NCBI GenBank assembly: GCA_019059635.1
Contig: JAGVRJ010000009.1
Span: 1,618,320 to 1,682,319 of the forward strand
Length of the DNA stretch: 64,000 nt
Direction: 5' to 3'
Origin: Proales similis
Lineage: Eukaryota > Rotifera > Eurotatoria > Ploima > Proalidae
Below the pieces are notes generated by a model. The model did not search any database, was not told the DNA's origin, and was given only the letters and a program-made list of their open reading frames with translations. Positions 23,001-32,400 of this stretch are shown piece after piece. Each line of letters starts with the position of its first letter. The first letter of the stretch is position 1. Made by a program: the position numbers and the translations under genes.

Positions 23001-23936
23001 TCCGGATGGTAGGCTGATTGTTTCAATCTGAATAGGGCAAGTATCTGCTGCTGACTTTTTTTCTTTCAGGAATGCAGATAAATTCAGAGCTGTATCGTTC
23101 AAAATTATTAACTTATGAGTTTTAACTGACTTTGTTGGTACTAATTTGGTTGATTCGTTATCAGTCATTGGAGTATCGCTCTCAGAACTCTGTAGCCGAT
23201 CTAGTTTAAATATATACTCCGTCACCCGTGGAAATTCACTCCTTTTAATTTTCGTCAGTTGAATATTTGAATTAAACAACCGAAGAATTCGGATGCCAAA
23301 ATCAGTTAAGTAAATGCAGCCTTCGAATTGAACGCGATTGATGCTGCTGAATATTTTGGAGTTCGAAAAATATTTGTATAGCATATACAAAGTTATATCA
23401 GTAATAAAATCCATTCCATCTAGTATTAGAGCGGAGATTCGGTGGCCAAGTTTTTCCTTATCTTCGAAAATCGACTAAAATTCCAGTTTCAAAAGTTTTA
23501 ATTACGGGAAAATTTTCAGCTAAGCAAAAAACAGACAGACTTTGATTTTTTCAATTGAAAAGTCGCCTGATTTTTTCAGTACTGGAAAAAGCTCAAAGAT
23601 TTCATAATTGCCAGCCAGCTCGTTTGAACGAGAGTTTTTGGTCAACTGACTCGTTAATTCTGGCAGCTTGATTAGGCTTGAATCATTTTGTTTCAATATT
23701 TCTGTTTGGTCTTTATCTTTTTTTTAAATTAACTTTTAAAAATTGCGTTGTTTTCCATGAAATAGTAGGTTCCAACCTGATTTTGATGATAATTGAGGTA
23801 AAGGTCCTTCAAGACTAAATTGTACTCTTTTCTTAGATTGTGCCTTGGAAATTTTAAGAGGCTCGATCGTCGTAATTCCGTTTGAACTTGGCTGCTGTTC
23901 ATCTGGTAGAGAATTTTTCTCTTTATCTTTTTCCAT
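14008..23936 (-). CDS. giant Roco protein: MBT-like, LRR, EF-hand, ROC-COR and tandem TIR domains
   Basis: About 20 exons can be chained in frame, giving roughly 2,900 residues; the coding order runs from 23936 to 14008. The first third (exons 23936 to about 20040) is unassigned apart from a small Cys-rich patch at about 21062-21110. An MBT-like repeat lies in the exon ending near 19874. Leucine-rich repeats and one canonical EF-hand loop (17906-17941) follow. The ROC GTPase has the P-loop GLGGAGKTS (about 17428-17457), DFAGQ and THID. COR spans about 16915-16400. A degenerate TIR (about 15900-15470) is followed by a second TIR that crosses an intron (15405-15353) and keeps a candidate catalytic Glu at 15127-15129. 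No kinase domain is present, unlike LRRK. Roco-TIR proteins occur in various invertebrates and are thought to act in stress or immune signalling. The gene could prove to be two genes split somewhere in 20-24 kb; the in-frame phases argue against that. Confidence 0.8.
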
Positions 23937-24328
23937 GATTTTTGAACCTTAATAATGGATTGGAAATTTTAGACTGAAATAACCTGAGAAGCTAGTCAAA
24001 ATGGAGTTTCCATGGAGACGTTATAGATTATTATGTCATGTTATTTATTTGATCTGAATAGTTTGTTTTAAATGGAAAAGCTATTGAGTATCACAAAGCA
24101 CTATGTTTAAAGTTGACAGAATTCGGTCAAGTTATCATCTTTATTTTGATTCGAAATCTCGCTTAGGTGCCAAAAGTAAGATAAACTAAACGAAAAAAAA
24201 CATAAGAAATCCCATTTTAACATAATTTTACAGACGGTTTTGATCTTTTTCAATTTTCATTCATCGTTTGTATCTGTGTTAGTGCTTCTCTATTTTGAAA
24301 AAAAAAATTCTTATCTGATTTTAAAAAA
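23937..24328. other. intergenic between BRF1 3' end and Roco 5' end
   Basis: Short AT-rich spacer of about 390 bp between two minus-strand genes. No coding sequence seen. Confidence 0.5.
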
Positions 24329-26410
24329 TTAATTTGATAAAAAACGTACCAAGTCGGAGTTGAGGTTTTTCAATACATCATAGTTAATTTTGCTGGAAAG
24401 TTTTTTTTCTTGAAGCATTCGTTCAATCGCTTCCTGTGGATTTGCCACCGGCGTGGTGTTTTTTGGTTTTCTTATTCGCTAGAAGTACTAGGTTAAAAAA
24501 ATCGATAAGCATTGAATTGGGAATGAATCTACAGTCTTCTTCGGTTTGGGTTCATGATGCTTATTGGATTCGTTTTCCCTTTTTCTATTCTCCTCTCTCT
24601 CTTTCTGTTCCCTTAGCCAGTCCTTGTTTGCTCTTAGCCAAAGCTTTGCTTTAGTTTTTATTTCACTCGGACTCAATATCATCTAAAGAGATGTTAATTT
24701 CTTGAATCTTTTTCTGAATTTCTAAAATCAGGAATTTACCGAGTTTATCTCATCGTCATCAATTCCGTTTAAATCTAACTCTTCGCTTCCCAAATGGACA
24801 ATGCTATCGGTTTCGATCACTTCTTGTGCTGGTAGGATACGTTTTGTTTCATTTTTGCTTGATTTTATTTCTGATTTGCTCTGTGTGTGAACATTACTCA
24901 TCTCTAATAGTTTCGGTGAACTTCTCGTTTTTTCTCTACTTTTAACAACGTGTAAGTGTTGCCTTAGTAGATCACGACGGCGTCTGATCGATTCAAGGTC
25001 TATATCTTGGTCCTCCTCTTCACCAAAACTTTCCATTTCGTCAGTAAGGCTAGGGTCTATTTCCTCTTCTTGTTCTTCTTCTTCTTCATCTTCGTTTTCG
25101 CCTCCTATTCCACTTGGACTTTTTTCCTCGACACCGCCCAGCGAAGATGGAACAAGCCCCAAGGAGCGAAGAGTTGGTCTCAGGTTTTCCCACTGGTCGC
25201 TTGAGCTGTTTGATAAATCGGACGTAGTTGGTAGAACGTTTTCATCTACAATAGATTTAATTAAAGTTATTTGGTCTTGAGATAGAAACTCTTCGGCTTC
25301 TTGAATTTCAGTTTCAATATTATTTAAATCCTTATTCGGTCCAAGTAGCTCGTTTTCCATGGCAGCCATTTTGGCATATTTAGCAAAGATTCCTCGGGGT
25401 TTATTCAATTCGTTCAACGCTGCTTCGATGTTTTCTTGAAGCTGAAAAATCTCTCGCTCAAGCTCTTGAATATTTGTCATTTCTTCAATCTGTTTGATTT
25501 TTGCGAACCTTCGAGATCTTGTGAATGCTGGCGGATCATGCTCTTCTTCAAGATCAATCGTATGAAACTCATCTACTGTTAAATTTGAAGAAGGAGTGTC
25601 CTCAAATTCGAGCATTCTCTTTCGGAGAGTTGTTTTGCCAATTTTTACTACTTTAACAATATCATCCAGCGATCGATGGAAATCATACATTCGAGCTGAA
25701 ACCAATAGTGCAGCTCCACACAAGCCGGATGGTCGACGACCGGTCGCCATCCAATCTCGATTCATCCTTTGAACCAATCTAAGTGCAGTCATCGTTACTT
25801 CCTGAGTCCTCTCTCCGAATTCAAGTTTTTGAGCAAACCGCGGAATAAATAGCCCTGGATCGATTTCCGGAAGTCTGATGCAAAGGATGTAAGCAAATTT
25901 CATGGCAAGTTTTCCAAGACTTGAAATATAACATGCATTGTCATGAACTATGTCACACAGATCCAAGAGCATATGTGGAGTGCCTTCTGTTCGACACACT
26001 AAATAAAGGCAAGCTGCAATTACTTGCCTAATTTTACGCCCGCGAGTAAGTCCTCGCTGGACAGCTAACTTGTAAAAATTGAATGCAGTGTCTAAACAGT
26101 GTTGATTCAGCCTTAACTGGCTCCCCATCTCATTAATAAGCTTTTTTCCGTTTTGTAGGGTAATTTCTTTTGACTCTCGTAGTGTGTTTTGCAAGCCATG
26201 AATGCTTATTCCTCTCGTATCATTTGTTCCAATGAATTGACCAACAACATTGCAGCCACCGCCAGCGGATTCCTCAATTTGAACTTCACTGACAATAATC
26301 GACTCTTCGAGTACATCGCCGCAATTTGTGCAATATGTAATGCCTCGAGCTCGGTCGACTTCGATTTCATTTGAATTGCACTTTTTGCAAACTTGAATGC
26401 TAGTGGACAT
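24329..26410 (-). CDS. BRF1: TFIIIB subunit BRF1, three exons
   Basis: RNA polymerase III initiation factor, the TFIIB-related subunit of TFIIIB, acting at tRNA and 5S genes in the nucleus. The N-terminus has the zinc ribbon (C-K-K-C and C-T-N-C pairs) followed by two cyclin-fold repeats (about residues 80-270). An acidic middle and a conserved C-terminal block that binds TBP/BDP1 follow. That block continues past the first stop: exon 1 ends at a GT donor near 24741, exon 2 covers about 24681-24518, and exon 3 runs from about 24463 to the TAA at 24329. Exon 3 supplies the conserved helix around E-A-I-E-R-M-L. Without these exons the protein would lack its TBP-binding region. The two introns are about 55-60 bp and phase 0. 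It is the fifth gene of a minus-strand block. Confidence 0.95.
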
Positions 26411-26633
26411 GTTTGCTTAGATATACATCGGCAGCAGAAACCGTAACTTCTGCTTTTTTCGTATTTCGAATGAAATTATTTCGTTTTGAATACACACGTT
26501 CGAATCTCGATCAGTTTATAATTTGGGTGCATAATTTTGAAGGCATCTACTAATCACGTGCACCAAAAAAGCCAAACCAGAGCAGTTCTAAATAGCTAAT
26601 AATGAATTTATTCATCAGTTAAAATGTTCATAT

Positions 26634-27371
26634 TTAAGCGGTTTTCTCGAGGCTTTGGGTTTCTTCTTCTGAATGCATGCTTTCAAGTTTTTTCCTATTT
26701 CGATAAGCCTGATAGTAGGAGTCTGGATGAACCGGCAAAAAGCCAGATAGGCCTTCAAAACCTTTTTTAACGCTGAAAATTTCGAGTCAAACAAGAAATT
26801 TTGTGCTTACCAAGAATCTCAGCAGCTTTACCGCGAATCAAGGCTCCACGAGCCATGTAATACTTGATCCGATCAAAATTTAGAGCGACTAAGATCTGAT
26901 TGTCTCTGTTGGGCATCGGATCAATAGATCCAACATCTTCAATGTATCCGTCAGACAAATCACATTCCGTTCGAGTCACAGCAAGTCGGTAGAAACGCCT
27001 ATTCCGACAATGTGTGATGGGCATAAGTCGAATAACCAAAGGTCCTTTAATTATGCTTCTGGCTAACTCGGGTGGATTTCTAGACAAATCTTTTTAAACA
27101 TTCCTCAATTCGGAAGTTTTTTTTAAATAACTCACCCATATTTGAATGAGGCCCTGATTTTTTTAAGCTCGAAGATGTTTTTTATGTTCTCATCACCCCG
27201 ATATCCATAATTTGGGGGGATAGGTGGCAAATTTTCTGTGATAGCTATATCACTCAATGGATCTTCATCTCCGTTTCTGGGTCCCTTAGAGTAGGGCCTA
27301 AATGAAGGACCAGCTACACGGCATAGTGCCCGTATTGCTGGAAAATGTAATTTTTTCCCCAATTTAAACAT
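26634..27371 (-). CDS. MRPS16: mitochondrial ribosomal protein bS16m, three exons
   Basis: Small-subunit mitoribosomal protein. Exon 2 carries the S16 fold: an I-R-L-x-P start, a C-R-N-R-x-F-Y-R segment, and the I-D-P-x-P-N and L-N-F-D-R-I-x-Y-Y motifs. Exon 1 (from 27371 to about 27132) encodes a mitochondrial targeting region and a long extension of about 75 residues not usual for S16. It joins exon 2 through an acceptor TTTGTCTAG that restores phase and removes an apparent early start. The last exon starts after an A-rich acceptor near 26765 and ends at TAA 26634-26636, giving the conserved G-F-x-P-x-H-P segment. The A-rich acceptor is weak, so that junction should be checked against RNA. 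AATAAA lies in the spacer upstream, belonging to MRPL21. Confidence 0.88.
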
Positions 27372-27506
27372 TCCTTTTTAACAAACAAATTTAATTCGCT
27401 TATATGAAAGCAGAAATTAAATGATGAAAAATTATCTCCATCTTAATTAATCTTAGATAAATTAATTCAATGCAGTCAAAGTTTATTAAATAGCATGGAA
27501 AAGAAC

Positions 27507-28335
27507 CTATGTTTCTGATGATTGGACTTGAGGCAATTCACCAACAAACTCGATAGAGTTAATCCTGAGCATTGTTAGAACATTTTTGGCAACTTAAGGG
27601 GTAAAAGCTGAGATAGTATTCAACATAGCAAAAGCTCCTGTTATACTTACAGTTCATTCGTCTATTATCTTTGCGCGGTTTGTATTTAAATACAATAACA
27701 TCGTTTGAGAGAGTCTTTTCAATAACTGTGGCCTCGATTCTCACCACCTCTTTGCTTTAAAAAACTAGATTAACTATAACCAAGTAAGCAAATATTTCTG
27801 ATTTCCAACCTGACAAGGGGTTTGCCAACAATTGTAAAATCACTTCCTCCGACAAGCAGAACCTTTTTAAAACGGTTAAAAACTTATATACTAGAAATGA
27901 TCACCGAATTACTTTTTCGAGTCGAATTCTATCTCCAATAGTTGGATAGAAATGGTTCCGAACTGTAATAATATCTTCATTCGTTATTTTAAACTGGCTG
28001 CCTCCAATCATTACTACTGCAAACAAACGCGATGATCTTGGTTCATGTAATTTCTCAGTCAACTTTTTGTATGTCTCATCTACTATCATGATTTTTAGCA
28101 ACTGACTTTGATGTCAAAATAAATTATTACCAATGCTCTTGACTTCATACAGAACTCCATCTTTTGACAAGCTAGTACTAAGATGATAGCCAGCACTGAA
28201 CTGTCTGAATGAGTGGCTTGAAAATGAAGAGTCAAATAAAAAGCGTTTTAAGTAAAAACAAATTAAAACTTACCATTTTGACATTAAGTCAGACTTAACC
28301 ACATGCAAAAGTTCTGGTCGCAACACTCGATTCAT
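27507..28335 (-). CDS. MRPL21: mitochondrial ribosomal protein bL21m, multi-exon
   Basis: Large-subunit mitoribosomal protein. Exons in order: 28335 to about 28275, about 28200-28130, 28101 to about 27900, about 27860-27805, about 27757-27655, and the last from about 27597 to TAG 27507. The core shows L-F-A-V-V, F-K-I-T-N-E-D and G-D-R-I-R-L-E-K-V, then V-R-I-E-A-T-V-I-E-K-T, and the typical C-terminal L-R-I-N-S-I-E. All are family landmarks. The start codon is abutted by a TTTCTTTAG splice acceptor only about 50 bp after the NUBPL stop, which suggests co-transcription with NUBPL and maturation by trans-splicing. Confidence 0.93.
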
Positions 28336-28385
28336 CTAAAGAAAAGAAAATCTTGTTTTTATTTAGAGTAGTAAAATAAGCAAGT

Positions 28386-29267
28386 TTAAACTGAATTCAT
28401 GATTTTTTCTACAATCTCACGATAAATTTTGCTGGCAGGATGATCAGGTTCGGATATGGTTATGGGCGCGCCTGAATCACTGTACTCCCTAATACGACGA
28501 TTTATCGGAAGATCACCAAGGACAGGAACTCCAGTGTGCTCTGCAAGCTTGCGAGCACCTTCCTCACCAAATATATAATCGACGTTTCCGCACTTTTCGC
28601 ACAAGTAGTGGCTCATGTTTTGTACTATGCCAAGGTTCTTTACATTAACTTTTCTGAACATTTCAATTCCACGCCTGGTGTCGAGAAGAGCAATATCTTG
28701 AGGAGTAGAAACTATTATAGATCCATGAACCTTAAGGTTTTGACTTATTGATAACTGAACATCTCCAGTTCCGGGAGGCATGTCAATAATCAAATAATCT
28801 AATGGAGCCCAGTCTACTTGAAACATTAGGCGCTGAATAGCACTCATAACCATAAGACCCCGCCAAACGATTGGTGATTCTTCATCGACCAGAAATCCCA
28901 TTGACATACATTTAACTCCATAATTTTGAATAGGATTCATAAGATCTTTGCTTAAAATCTCTGGCTCGTGCCCTGTTAGGTTCATCATTTTGGGAATTGA
29001 TGGCCCATAAATATCGGCGTCTAAAAGCCCAGTCTTTAAATTAAACTGATTGGCAAGCGTTGTTGCAACATTTACGGCAACTGTTGACTTTCCAACGCCC
29101 CCTTTTCCACTTGCTACGCAGAGAATTTTTTGGACACCAGGAAGCTCGCGCTGTTTCGGTAGCCCTCTTGCCATGAGATTTTTTTGGTGTTGGCCAATAT
29201 TTGAGTGAGTTCTTTCGATTTTTTTTAGTGCCGAATAAAAATTTGTTGATGATCTTAATTTAATCAT
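28386..29267 (-). CDS. NUBPL: NUBPL/IND1, mitochondrial Fe-S scaffold for complex I
   Basis: P-loop ATPase of the Mrp/NBP35 family that delivers Fe-S clusters during complex I assembly in the mitochondrial matrix. The 293-residue frame has a basic N-terminus suitable as a targeting peptide. It also has the deviant Walker A G-K-G-G-V-G-K-S-T (about residue 55), the D-x-P-P-G-T-G-D motif and the C-terminal C-E-K-C cysteine pair that binds the bridging cluster. Length matches the family. No intron is needed. The gene is followed closely by MRPL21. Confidence 0.96.
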   Translation of the reverse strand: MIKLRSSTNFYSALKKIERTHSNIGQHQKNLMARGLPKQRELPGVQKILCVASGKGGVGKSTVAVNVATTLANQFNLKTGLLDADIYGPSIPKMMNLTGHEPEILSKDLMNPIQNYGVKCMSMGFLVDEESPIVWRGLMVMSAIQRLMFQVDWAPLDYLIIDMPPGTGDVQLSISQNLKVHGSIIVSTPQDIALLDTRRGIEMFRKVNVKNLGIVQNMSHYLCEKCGNVDYIFGEEGARKLAEHTGVPVLGDLPINRRIREYSDSGAPITISEPDHPASKIYREIVEKIMNSV

Positions 29268-29485
29268 TCTAGTTAAGGATTATTTAAGTTTTTATACAAA
29301 TCTCCTCGGTTAACTCGTTTAACGGATAGTTACAACCGTTTTTAATGGGGACATGCGTCCACTGCTGGTTAATAAGAAAATTCATTTAAATTGCGAAAAA
29401 TTTGAAACCCTTATTACAAAGAAAGCTTCTATTCATAGGGAATGTGAAGTTAATTAAATCGATCTGTCTTTTCTAATGCGAAATA

Positions 29486-30197
29486 TCATTCCTTTGCTCT
29501 TGAACCAGACTCTCCTGGTTTCGAAGCGGTCGACTTTTTGATCAACTGAAGCCGTTGTTTGTGAGCTTCTCCGGCCATAGACTTTTTGTGCTGCTTCAAT
29601 TCGTCTGAAGCGAAGCCTGGAATCCAAATGTTATAATTTCTTTCTTATCAATTTGTAAAATTTATTAAAAAAAACGTTAGTCGATAAGGAATATGCTCTT
29701 CTTTATGTCATTAACTAACCCAGATGAAACTGAACATCTTTAGGTTCAAGCACACTTGATTTTCGATGCTTTGCAAGCTGGCATGAATTGTTTATCACAT
29801 TTTCAATAAAATCATCTGCGATTTGGAGAAGAAGCTAAAACCAAATAGTTAAGTAAGCAGGTGAATTCTTAATGGTTGTTTACTTACGTCCTCAACATCC
29901 TCGTCAAGTTGTTCGGTCGAATCGACTTCTTTTACAAGCTCTTGAAGGGCGCGTTTATCCAGAACCTGAAATCTTTCGTCTTATCTAAGGTCAGGTTTGC
30001 TAATTATAAATCTTACTTGGTTACTCGGTGTCGCTTGAGGAGTCACTGCGGGGGTTGCTTGTCCGCTGTTTGTCTCAGTAGCTACCACAGTTGCAGCTGC
30101 AGACGTTACCGCCGTCCCTGAGACCTTAGATCGAATTTTAATAATTCTTAAGTTTCGGTGCCGCCCCTTGCCTTACCTGATTAACGACACGATTCAT
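29486..30197 (-). CDS. TAF12: TFIID subunit TAF12, about five exons
   Basis: Histone-fold subunit of TFIID and SAGA that pairs with TAF4. Exon 1 (30197-30177) encodes seven residues. Exon 2 (about 30125-30017) is an Ala/Thr/Pro-rich linker. The next exons give the histone fold with E-Q-L-D-E-D-V-E, the I-A-D-D-F-I segment, and H-R-K-S-S, typical of TAF12. The final exon continues with W-I-P-G-F and E-A-H-K-Q-R before TGA at 29486. Introns are short. A further upstream exon is possible because the N-terminus is short. Confidence 0.93.
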
Positions 30198-30942
30198 TGG
30201 GTAAGTATTCTGCATATCACGTCTTTAGCGATCAGCTATCGTGGCAAGCTTTTTTCTCAGCCGATTTATCAAGTCCCTCGTAATCTAGCCGACCACAAAT
30301 TGCGAGAAGGCTCGGAAAGGTTAATTAACATTGGGCGAGCAGCTCCATTTTACGGAACACTCATTGGGGAAGCAACTTAGATCTGCAACTCAAAGATTAG
30401 CGCGTTGTTTTAGTGAGTTCTTCAAGTTTGTCTGAATATTCGAACTGATCGGCTGTATCAAATTCATTTCTCTCCTCTGCTGGTTAATTCTTGCAAAACC
30501 GGATCAATTTGTTTAAGTAATCACCGTATCAAATTTTTGATTATGAACTGCTAGAATTATTCTATATTCGTCTATATTCCGCTGAAACTTAAACAATTTC
30601 ATTATGAAATATAAATAATTGAAAATTAAATGATTGCATTAGAAAAGAACAGAAAAGAGCCAAACATGAAGTAAGTTTTTAAATTATGGATCGCAAATGA
30701 TTAAAACAATTTCTTTGTCCATATTGCCGGCCCTGGCCCTAAATATTGGAAGAAGGACAAAAATTTAGCCGGCAGCCCTCTATTAAGTAAAGGACTTGCT
30801 TATCCAGATGCATTTTTGTCTGAGTGTTTTGAAATTTTGAGTCGAAAGTAAATCTTATGATCGAACCACTCCTTCATGGTTTACTATGTTTGCGAATTAA
30901 AATGAGGGCTATGGTTTTATTCAGATTCGTTCAGCTTAAGTC
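30198..30942. other. divergent intergenic region, TAF12 and lipase
   Basis: Separates TAF12 (minus) from the lipase (plus), so it should hold both promoters. A moderately GC-rich part lies next to TAF12. An open frame on the plus strand at 30168-30380 overlaps the first TAF12 exon and has no support of its own. Confidence 0.5.
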
Positions 30943-32163
30943 ATGATGTATTTATGCAATTTTCTTATATTCTTGGTCACATCTTCCTGCTTTTTTATCA
31001 GCGTGGAAAGTAGATTTTTTAAATTTAATCATTTGCATATCAACACAGACCCGGATACGTTTTTGAACACGAGCTCTCTTATTCGCAGCAAAGGCTATAA
31101 AGCCGAAGAACATCAAGTCGTGACTCCAGATGGCTATATACTTAACATTCAGAGAATTCCTTGCAGTCAGAAGGGTCATAAAAACAAGCGTGTTGTCTTC
31201 CTACAGCATGGGCTACTTGACGCATCAAGCTCGTTTGTTATTAATTATCCGAATCAAAGTCTAGGTTTCATTCTTGCAGATGCTGGATTTGATGTTTGGC
31301 TCGGTAATATCAGAGGAAATACTTACGGAATGGGCCATAAACACTTGAAAGTTAACGATAGCCAATTCTGGGATTTCTCTTGGGATGAGATGGCAAAATA
31401 CGATTTAAGTTCAATGATAAATTACGTCATAGAGTTAACCGGCCAAAGCGACCTTGTATACATAGGCCATTCACAAGGAAGCCTCATATCGTTTGCTCAG
31501 TTGGCCTCAGATAAAATTCTTGCAAAAAAAGTTAGACTTTTTGTTGCTCTCGGGCCGGTCGCTACTGTTGGTCATATCAAAAGTCCTATAAAATTACTTG
31601 CCGAAATGGGAATCGGCTCAAAACAACTGGTTTGGTTCGATCTCTTTGGACACAAGGATTTTTTGCCGTCAAATAAAAATGTTCAATGGCTTGTTAAAAA
31701 GCTTTGCTATATGGTGGCAACTGACAAGCTTATATGTGAAAATGTTCTGACAGCATTTTGCGGTCCTAGTAAATATCTAAACGTAACCCGCATTCCCGTT
31801 TATTTCTCTCATACACCAGCAGGCACATCAGTGAAAAATATAATTCATTTCGCGCAAATGTCGATAAGCGGAAAATTTCAGATGTTTGATTACGGAACAC
31901 CACAAGCCAACATAAAAGTTTACAATCAAACAGAGCCTCCTTATTACAGTGTTCAAGGGTTAGATATTCCAGTGGCGCTTTATTGGGCAAAAAACGACTG
32001 GCTAGCTGATCCGAGAGACGTTGAATATCTTCGAAATAACTTGGCTAATATCGTTGATGATTTCGAAGTTTTAGACTGGGATCACCTAGACTTCATTTGG
32101 GCTACAAATGCCAAATCTTCACTATACAATCGTCTAATTAATCTTATCAATCGATATATTTGA
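30943..32163 (+). CDS. secreted acid (gastric/lysosomal-type) lipase, single exon
   Basis: Alpha/beta-hydrolase lipase of 406 residues with an N-terminal signal peptide (hydrophobic residues about 4-21). It is similar in layout to gastric lipase and lysosomal acid lipase, which hydrolyse triglycerides or cholesteryl esters. The AB-hydrolase lipase N-terminal region (about residues 42-100) contains the H-G-L-x-D oxyanion segment. The triad is complete: Ser177 in G-H-S-Q-G, Asp352 and His381. Several Asn sequons are present. Substrate and site (gut lumen or lysosome) cannot be decided. The gene is intronless. Confidence 0.93.
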   Translation: MMYLCNFLIFLVTSSCFFISVESRFFKFNHLHINTDPDTFLNTSSLIRSKGYKAEEHQVVTPDGYILNIQRIPCSQKGHKNKRVVFLQHGLLDASSSFVINYPNQSLGFILADAGFDVWLGNIRGNTYGMGHKHLKVNDSQFWDFSWDEMAKYDLSSMINYVIELTGQSDLVYIGHSQGSLISFAQLASDKILAKKVRLFVALGPVATVGHIKSPIKLLAEMGIGSKQLVWFDLFGHKDFLPSNKNVQWLVKKLCYMVATDKLICENVLTAFCGPSKYLNVTRIPVYFSHTPAGTSVKNIIHFAQMSISGKFQMFDYGTPQANIKVYNQTEPPYYSVQGLDIPVALYWAKNDWLADPRDVEYLRNNLANIVDDFEVLDWDHLDFIWATNAKSSLYNRLINLINRYI

Positions 32164-32400
32164 ACACCTTCGGCTGACATTTATTAGTATTTTATATCCT
32201 TTAACTATTTTAGCCTAATCGAATATTGATGAATAGATTCATTTCCAACCAAATAATTAAACAAAACACACGAGACACGCTGGGATTTATGCACTCATAA
32301 ACATTCGGTCAAATTATTAGAAAAGGAATTGCCATAGTAACCAATAAAAATGACCACAATTAAATAGAGGGTATTCACATTATTAATAAGTTGGGACAAA

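Noticed and set aside
30168-30380. Plus-strand 70-codon frame near TAF12
   Set aside because: It overlaps the first TAF12 exon in antisense and has no independent support.
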